Source: Jacaranda mimosifolia
Lineage: Eukaryota; Streptophyta; Magnoliopsida; Lamiales; Bignoniaceae
Direction: 5' to 3'
DNA: 64,000 nucleotides
Assembly (NCBI GenBank): GCA_018894105.1
Contig: CM032121.1
Coordinates: forward strand, 21,486,730-21,550,729
Shown here in pieces: positions 56,540-64,000 of this stretch (positions within the stretch are counted from its first letter, which is position 1; each line of letters begins with the position of its first letter). The notes below the pieces were generated by a model that saw nothing but the letters and a program-made list of their open reading frames with translations, searched no databases and had not been told where the DNA came from. The position numbers and the translations under genes were made by a program.

Positions 56540-58152
56540 GAGTTCGGATTCCTTCATGAAATGGGCCAGTTAGATAGTAATTCAAAAACCTATAAGGAAG
56601 CTATGTTAGATATAAACTCAGGATGTTGGCTTGAAGCCATAAGATCTAAAATGGACTCTATGTACTCAAACAAAGTATGGACTTTAGTAGATCCACCAAA
56701 GGGAATAGTTTTTGTTGGTTGCAAGTGGATCTATAAGCAAAAGTTCGGAGTAGATAGAGAAGCAGTGACTTTTAAGGTGCGATTAGTAGCAAAAGGTTAA
56801 ACTCAAAGATCCTGTATTAATTTCGAGGAAACCTTTTCACCGGTCATAATGCCTAAGTCCATTTTGATTCTACTTACCATAGTCGCATATTATAACTATA
56901 AGATATAGCAAATGAATGTGAAACCGCTTTCCTCAATGGAGACATTGAAGAAGAAATCTATATGGAGCAACCACAAGGTTTTACATCCAAGGGAAGTGAG
57001 CAAAAGGTTTGCAAATTCCAGAGATCCATTTATAGACTCTAACAAGTGTCTCGAAGATGGAACATATGTTTTGCCAAAATTGTCAAATCGTTTGGCTTTG
57101 TCAAAAATGTGTATGAACCATGTGTGAATAAGAAGGCTAGTGGGAGTAGTGTACAATTTATTATGCTTTATGTCAATGATATCTTTCTCATTGGGAATGA
57201 GGTAGGAATGTTAGAGTGTACTAAAGCGTGGTTATCTACACAATTATCCATGAAGGATTTAGGAGAAAACATCATACATATTAGGAATACATATCAATAG
57301 AGATAGATCGGCGAGGATGCTGAAGCTTTTCCAAACCCTGTACATTGACAAAATACTAAAAAGGTTTAGTATTGAAGAATTCGAGAAGAGATTTCTTCCC
57401 ATAGGACATGACATTCGTCTCTCCAAGTCTATGGCCCCTAAGATGGAGAATGAGAGACAAAAGATGTCTGACATATCTTATGTCTTCGCTATTGGTAGCA
57501 TAATGTATGTAGTTCAATATACAAGACCAGATGTGATACACTCGTTAAGTGTTATGAGTAGGTTCCAATCTTATGCTAGTGAGAGTCACTGGATAGCCAT
57601 TAAAGCAATTCGTAAGTACTTGAGAAGGACTAAGGATTTTTTTAAGTATACGGTAATGGAGAATTGAACTCAAAGGGTTTTCGGATTCAAGTTTCCAATT
57701 TGGTGTAGATAACTTAAAATCCATTTATGGATTTATATTTTGCATTAGTGGCGGTATGGTGAGTTGGAAGAGTTCCAACAAGAAAGCACAGTCAAGACCA
57801 CCACTGAGGTGAAATAATTTGTGGTTTTGGAAACCTCAAAAGAATGTGCTTGGATAAAACTCCATCTAAGAGTTGGATGTAGTGCCTAGCGTGCATAAGC
57901 CCACGGTTGTCTTTAGAAGACAATTTTGGACTTGAGCCAAGATCTCATCAGTAAACCAAACACAGTAAATGCATTATCATTTGATATATGATATCAAATT
58001 GATAGATGCGACAACTGAGCGGACAAAGTTGCCTCAGAAGAGAATTTAGCAGATTTACTGACAAAACCGCTAATGCGAAAGGTCATTGAAGAACATCTTG
58101 AGAAGATGAGTCTCAAGACCATGGGGCATTAGCTTTAGGGCAAGTGGGAGAT
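56540..58152 (+). pseudogene. Copia-A3 reverse transcriptase and RNase H
   Basis: RT has CWLEAIRSKMDSMYSNKVWTL, GCKWIYKQKFGVDREAVTFK and VRLVAKG with a stop, then FEETFSPV, MEQPQGFTSKGSEQKV and MLYVNDIFLI. The YVDD box is YVND at about 57166, one catalytic Asp lost. RNase H reads MSDISYVFAIGSIMYVVQYTRPD, SESHWIAIKAIRKYLRRTKD and FCISGGMVSWKSS. The polypurine tract aagtgggagat is at 58142-58152. Confidence 0.9.
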
Positions 58153-60361
58153 TGTTGGAATAGTGCTCGGCAAGTCAATTAGATTGGCCTTGTAAAAGCT
58201 ATTTCCTTGCAAAACAATCTTCATTGAATGATATTCTTTATATGGCCATCTTCATCTTATGCTTCTTATTACTTCACTGGTATTTAGATGAAGCCCACAC
58301 AAGACTACGGGATTTGGTCAGTTTACTGGTGGTGATCATGGAATAAGTCTTACATGGTTGTGGTCTTAAACCTTCCAAGTCATAGGATCTTATGAGACAG
58401 GGCATCTGAGATTTCGGATAAACTTGCACTAATGATGCATAAATCTAATAGTTGGATATTGCTCCATTCCATGAGCAACTGTATGAGATATAGGTGCATC
58501 CGTGCATGTTAGAGAATAAGACACTGAAAACCTACTGGAGAATCCACTAGACATCCGTAGTGGCAAGTTAGTAGTTGCAAGTTCTCCAGCTTACGCTGCT
58601 GACCTGAGGATCTAGGTAACCTTATGTCTGGTCTTTATGCTTTGACTCTTCCTTGACTGCTTAGTAGGTCTTTCGAGTTGAGGTTGGGTATAAGCTACTT
58701 TCCATGGAGGTTTGTGAGATCCAAGATGGAATCTGACTCATCCCTTTTGTGAAGGGCAAGTGAATCTCCTATGTATTTTATAATGATTGATTCCAAGAAA
58801 TCCTTGCGCAAGGTGGTGTGACAATTTGGAAAAGGAGTTTTCTAAAGATGAAGTTTCACAAGGAAATCGAACATTGAGAATAGAAGCATAGCGTCAAGGC
58901 TATTAGGGAGCCGACAAATATCTTACCTTAGGCCTCTTTCGGGAGATAGGGAATGACCATATTTGTATGGTAAGCATAAAGCTATAATGGTTCTCCAAAA
59001 CATTCATTTCAGCCAATTAGTTGGGCTCCAAGGCTTGAGGTTGGACATTGCCCATGGAGATTGGGTACTTTTCAATTAATGAGATTAATTGAATTGAGCC
59101 GATTAGTTTGAAACTGTTTTAAACTAAATTAAATATATGATATTCAAAAGTCATAAAAAGTTGTGAGCCCATGTCCAATGAATGGTAGAACCAATTAGGT
59201 CACACACAAAAGCTAATTAGCTTCCTATTTGATGGAGAAAACATTTTCTTAAGTGTTAGAAAATGTCTCCTAGTGGACCGATTTTAAGGTACCAATTTTG
59301 AAGGTCAATTTTGGCTTGATTAATTTAAGTGTTAAATTAATCACTTAATTTAAGGAGTTAAATTAGACCAATAATTAAGGAGTTAATTATTTGGTGCCAA
59401 TGTGACTATCAATTGGTCAAGTTAACTTAAAGAGTTAAGTTAACAAAATGCAAGCTTAAGAGTTGAGCTTATTTGACTTAAGAGTTAAGTCGAAGGTTAA
59501 TTAATTAAATTAAAGTGTTTACTTTAATTAATGGGAAGAACACATTTTGGAGGGAAAATCCAATGAAATGTTCATTTGAATTAGCATTTTAATTAACTTG
59601 AAATTAGATTTCAAATGTGATTAAAATGCAAATGAAATTCAAATTAGATTTGGATTTGCATTTCCCACCTTGGCAAAATGCAAGTTGGCTGCCCTTTTTC
59701 CTCATGGGAGGGCATCACACCTCTCAGCACCTATATATAGATATAGAGAGAGAGGGATGGTCATTATGTCAAAAGCTGTGAAGAATTAGATTCTCCACCA
59801 TTCCCTCCAAAATCCTTGCAAGCGTTACATTCATGTGTTGAAAGCTTTGCTCTCTTCTTCTTCTTCTTCCCTACCAAAAATCGACCTCCACCATAGCTTA
59901 TCTATGGAATTATTCCAGCTTATAGGCTAGAGATTTTGGAAGATCTATTTGGTGTGTGGATCATATCAATAGAGGCAAACTACTTTGTTTGCAACATTTT
60001 TGGAGATCCACTGCACAGAGTCCGGTTTAATGCTTTTCTCCAAGGAGATTCAGAAAGCTTTTTGGTATGAATTTTTTATTGAGAGTTCCTAAAGGTTTTT
60101 AGAATCTCTATTAATTTTTTCGTAATTTTTTGAGGTGATTTGATGAAGGAAAAAATGGCTCCTCCCCTGCTGCGCATTTTCTGGCAGTTTCTGGATTGAT
60201 GAAGAGTTCACCTAATTCTCCTTGGATTTTGCAATTTCCAGGTAACACTTTATCCTAATCTGAATCTTAGGCATGATTTGATCCTAGTTAGCATGTAAGA
60301 ACTAGTTTATTAAGCTTTTTAAGATTTTTATAATTAGATCCTAGTGCCTTACTTGCTTTCA
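58153..60361 (+). repeat. Copia-A3 3' LTR (2209 bp)
   Basis: It starts TGTTGGAATAG and ends TTTCA. The palindrome array is at about 59315-59530, including a perfect 10-bp stem GTTAACTTAA/TTAAGTTAAC around AGAG. TATATATA is at 59732-59739. Confidence 0.92.
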
Positions 60362-61064
60362 TAATTTCCATCCATCAGCACTATCTCATATTTAGATCCT
60401 CATTCTGGTCAAGTGGTTGAACTTTCTGAGTTAATTTAGTAAACATGTAAGCTATTTCGGAAAAGTTCTGCACAAATCTTCATTAATAGCCTATAAAACT
60501 CCAGAATTACAAACTTCTATCACGTTTTTCAATCTCTTCTAGTTGACTACCACCTCTTTCTTAGAGGGATCAACCTCTACCCTATCTTGGGATATGATAT
60601 GCCTAATAAAAGCCACCTTTGTACTCAAGGTATGCACTTGTCAAATTTGGCATACAAGTGATGCTCTCTTAAGGTTCCAAGAACCATGCGTAAGTGCTTT
60701 ATGTGGTCTTTTCTAGCCTTCAGCTGGTAGTAGCCTTGCTTCAACTCTAGCTTTGAGAAGATTCATGTACTCGTAGAAGCTCATATAATTCTTCTACATG
60801 GGGTGGGGGCTAATGAGCTCACTTATTTTAGGAATACTTTTGAGTATTTAGCCCCCACTTCCATTTCCTCGATTTAAACTGTATCTTAGGATTTGTTGAT
60901 AAGATACACCAAGAGTTCTCGCCCGTTATCTCTAAAAATCTATTTGGTCTCTAGCTTAGATATAACTGGCATTGGGAGGCATTATTTGCAGAAGGGTGTG
61001 TTGGTATTGGAATCTCATCTCCAAGAATGATGCATTTAGTGCAACAGTTCACCTGTGCAGCAGT
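60362..61064 (-). pseudogene. Chromovirus-type gypsy RT fragment with internal deletion
   Basis: The minus strand reads FSKLELKQGYYQLKA, the block before the RT catalytic site. It is joined directly to RKDHIKHLRMVLGTLREHHLYAKFDKC, which normally lies well after it, so the YVDD region is deleted. Then KVAFIRHIISQDRVEVDPSKKEVVVN follows, and pieces equal to YYRRFVxxFSxIAxxLTKLTQK near 60400-60480. Frame changes are present. Upstream (60850-61064) is less clear but in the right place for protease or early RT. Confidence 0.82.
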
Positions 61065-61639
61065 AGATTTTGTCTTAAGCCAACCTCATCAAAAGTACTA
61101 TATACAAATCATAACTAATGTCATAATATTCAACGTAATATATATAAACCCCGCAGATGTTAAATTCAGACCTAACATATCATAATATCTCTAAGGTATA
61201 CAAAATGTCCAAGAGTACCCATAAGCATATATAAACATTTTTCTATTACAAAATATGATTGCCGATCTAAGTTTGTAGTTCAAGTTCATCACCTATTCCT
61301 ATCTAAGAAAATTAATGAAATACGGGGGGTAAATCCAAAGGACATAATGAGGGATATTGTAATAATAAATAGTAGGAATCTATCGAGAAGGAATCAACTC
61401 AACAAATCATAATTTAACAATTAAATAGAAATATGTCAGGATACAGGCAATAACAAGTTAAACAAATAGGAATCTCTCCTTCCTTATTACTCTATAACTA
61501 GTTTACAAACAATCGGACACAGTTAGAATAAACAAACCTATTCATATGCAGTTCAATGGAACAATCTTAACATGGATATCAGAACAACCTTATTCCAATC
61601 GATCTGATATATCCAAGCATGACAACTTGATACACGGCA

Positions 61640-61810
61640 CATAACTAGGAGTATCCTCAACACATCGCTAATGCCCAGGAGTATCCCTGGCACACCGCCT
61701 ATACCTATGAGTATCCCTAGCTTATCATTGATATCTAGGAGTATCCCTTGCATATCAATAACACCCAGAAGTATCTCTAGCATGTCCCATATACCTAAGC
61801 ATTTCACTAG
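61640..61810 (-). repeat. 30-bp tandem repeat, second tract
   Basis: About six degenerate units on aggagtatccctagcatatc, matching 48459-48645 in order and spacing. Confidence 0.82.
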
Positions 61811-61894
61811 GATTGGCACTCGGCCCAAGCATATCTCCATACATATAACAAATATCAATCAATCAATACATATTTCCAGACATACAGCTAGATA

Positions 61895-62032
61895 ACGGAA
61901 CAGTCAGATAACAGAGCAATCGCATAACAAGATAGTTAGATAGCAGGAAGATCAGATAACAGACAGACAGATAATAGAACGATCAGATGACAGACTGACA
62001 GATAATAGAAGGATCAGATGATAGACAAGAGT
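61895..62032 (-). repeat. 15-16 bp tandem repeat, second tract
   Basis: Degenerate cagataacagac and gataatagaacgat units, matching 48708-48862. Confidence 0.82.
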
Positions 62033-63760
62033 TCTAGGCACCAGAACAAATAGAATTTAGAATCAATATCAAGTGATAACCCTCACAAGGGTATTCTAAT
62101 CAATTAACAGATAACGTGCAAGATTCTGAATAATTCACAAATTTTAATAAGCACGATTTAGTACAGTACATAAACAGAAACCCTCATAAGGGTTTATCAT
62201 AATAATAGATAGATGTATTCAAATGCTTAATTTGCAGACCCTTACCTCTATAGTCTCAGAAAAAGGCAACCACAATCAGCAGTCTACTAGTCAGTATGAC
62301 CCACTTCTTCATCACCTAGACAAAAGAGTATATTCACAGTCAAAATCCCTATTCAACTCTAATAATCTTTAATAATTACAATTACACAACTAGCAGTCTA
62401 AAATCACTAATTGCTCGGCTAATACGGTAGTTTTAGGGTTCGATCAATACTATCCGTATGGAATGTGCTAATTAGGCAGATTATTACATAAATAATCATG
62501 GGGTTCGTATCAGTTCCAATAATGAGATGTACTATGGCCTTTAATTGCATAATTATCCTTATAACATTATCCCAAATTAATTATAATAATCCAATCATCA
62601 TAATTTACCCAATTACCACCACTTAGGTCTCTAACTCATAAAATTAGGGTTTTCTTACTTAATAAATTTAATTAATCAAGTTACCATATAGTATAATATA
62701 TCTAGGTCCACTAAACTATATAATATTCCATGAATGGGAATATATATACGAATCATATATCAATTCTTTATTTCTTAACAAAAATACAAGGTTCAGTATG
62801 AAATAATAGTATAAGCTTAAATCAAAACTCTTCGGTCATTATCCAAATCTTCGTATCAAGACGTCGACATCTCAAACTAAATACACCACAACGATCGTCA
62901 GGACGTGCTGAAGATACTATCTTAGCACTGTCAAAGATGGTCACCACGAACACTGTTCGCTGCATTTCAACCTCAACAGTCCAAATCTATAGTAAATTTC
63001 ATGCTCGGCTGCTGCTAAGGCCCTCAATTTCAGCCTTGAAAGTCCAACACCACCACTAGCCTCTGTCACCGAAGCTCCCATTCCGCTGTTGCCGCCACGC
63101 CAAACCTCAATTTAAGGCCACTAATTTCTTCCTTGAGCCGAACCTAACACAAAACACCACCCAGAAGTGTGTTTCTGCCGCTGCTCCTCCATCGCTTGTC
63201 ACTTACCGTCGCAGTCAAGTTTCAGCTTCAACATTCCAGTGGCCCGCCGTCTGGAATGCAGTGCCTGTGGTATTAACATGTTGTTGGGGGTAAGATAAAG
63301 ATAACGGTCAGTTGGGTTTTTAGGAAATGGTGGTCGCAAGTGAAAATCACCGATAAGGGTGATAGTAGCTCTCAATGAAGAAGAAAGAAGGAAATGGGGG
63401 GAAGAAATGAAATTGAAATATATATAGGGGTGACTTTTGGAAATTACCAATTGACCCCCAACACTTTCTTCTAGCTTATAATTAAGTCCTCTAAGGTTTC
63501 CTTAATCTTTAATTCGATCCCAAGACTAAGTTAATACCTCAAATTCACCCATTTGAGCTAAAATAATTCAATGGAAAACCCCAAAATTCCTAAAATGTGG
63601 TTTAATCAAGTCTCTTCAAATTGCAATTCGACCCCAAAACTTCCAATCTTCATGCAATTAAGTCCCTTTTTATTACTTTTTGGGCCTTAAAATCTAACCA
63701 ACCAATATCTTAATTTCTAAATCCTTATTTTCTCAAATACCTAATTTTAGGGGTGTTACA

Positions 63761-64000
63761 TTATGTGTACAAAGTGTACATATAATCTCTATTCATAGTA
63801 TGCTGGAGGTAGTTGTCTATGAGCGGGATCAGACACGCGGGTAGTCATGCTTAGCGAGTGGATTAAGTGTCCGAGCCGATCACTCAAAACTTTGGAGGAA
63901 TAAGAATTTTCGTATTTTCAAAAGTGGAGTGATTTGGTAGGAGAACCACCAATAACAAGATTGTGAAAGTGTTTATTAATTTATTTTTGATTAATTTTGC
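63761..64000. other. Flank beyond the gypsy element
   Basis: No feature is recognised in these last 240 bases. They begin with ttatg, the proposed degenerate target duplication. Confidence 0.4.

Larger units (their letters stand above)
51812..60361 (+). mobile_element. Copia-A3: A-family element with truncated 5' LTR
   Basis: It has 563 bp of 5' LTR (from about 60 bp downstream of the TATA position to the end), then primer site, leader, decayed gag and pol, polypurine tract and a full 3' LTR (2209 bp). The missing 1.64 kb of the 5' LTR is U3 and promoter. The 3' LTR ends exactly at TTTCA, followed by gypsy RT sequence. Confidence 0.88.
47559..63760 (-). mobile_element. Composite minus-strand Ty3/gypsy (chromovirus-like) element
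   Basis: The right end begins (minus strand) TGTAACACCC at 63760 and the left end finishes GGGGTGCTACA at 47559, the paired termini of plant chromovirus LTRs. Flanks are atacg and ttatg, agreeing at three of five bases. LTR sequence at 47878-48940 matches 61073-62090. An RT fragment in the same orientation lies at 60362-61064. Most of the interior has been deleted or displaced by Copia-E and Copia-A3. That the two LTR pieces belong to one insertion is inference. Confidence 0.6.
61073..63760 (-). repeat. Gypsy 5' LTR (minus strand), lacking its last 0.3 kb
   Basis: It starts TGTAACACCC at 63760 reading leftward. A TATA-like tatatatattt is at about 63413-63424. Tandem repeats at 61640-61810 and 61895-62032 match those in the left LTR. 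The end corresponding to 47559-47877 is missing, and gypsy RT follows at once. It includes repeated ccctcacaagggta-type words near 62080 and 62185. Confidence 0.78.

Overview
This window is about 64 kb of AT-rich plant nuclear DNA, most likely from a dicot. The signs are one intron-containing host gene of plant type (a BSD-domain protein), several decayed Ty1/copia and Ty3/gypsy LTR retrotransposons with plant-type pol sequences and initiator-Met tRNA primer sites, and hAT-like MITEs with 8-bp target duplications. I see no rRNA or tRNA genes, CRISPR arrays or bacterial features. Species cannot be named from what is visible.

Layout. 1-2162: AT-rich DNA with no recognised gene. 2163-9754: a structurally complete minus-strand Ty1/copia element (Copia-1) with TSD ATAAT at both ends. 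A MITE (3895-4505) sits in its RT, and a complete solo LTR of another family (8872-9602, TSD ATATG) sits in its 5' LTR. 10288-15172: the one host gene, three exons, with a 566-bp MITE in intron 2. 15570-16280: a degraded minus-strand gypsy gag-protease relic, followed by a tandem duplication at 16702-17147.

17562-45330 is a nest of copia elements. The older one is SIRE-like Copia-C (gag 18357-19218, rest of pol 28158-31640). Copia-A1 (19219-28157) interrupts it. Downstream lies an A-family LTR (32811-33465 plus 43757-44690) split by Copia-A2 (33466-43756), then another partial A LTR (44691-45330). A-family elements have unusually long LTRs of about 2.2 kb and leaders of about 2 kb.

45331-47340 looks like a plus-strand gypsy LTR. 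47559-63760 is best read as one minus-strand chromovirus-like gypsy element whose interior has been replaced by a truncated copia (Copia-E, 48977-51811), fused to a third A-family element (Copia-A3, 51812-60361), with an RT scrap at 60362-61064.

All transposon coding regions seen are broken by stops, frameshifts or loss of catalytic residues; only the BSD gene looks functional. Two observations stand out as possibly undescribed. First, the A-family leader carries four hairpins at nearly fixed spacing, with an AGT triloop present in all 12 copies across three elements and some paired base changes. Second, the A-family LTR carries an array of AT-rich palindromes with short purine loops, also with paired changes between copies.
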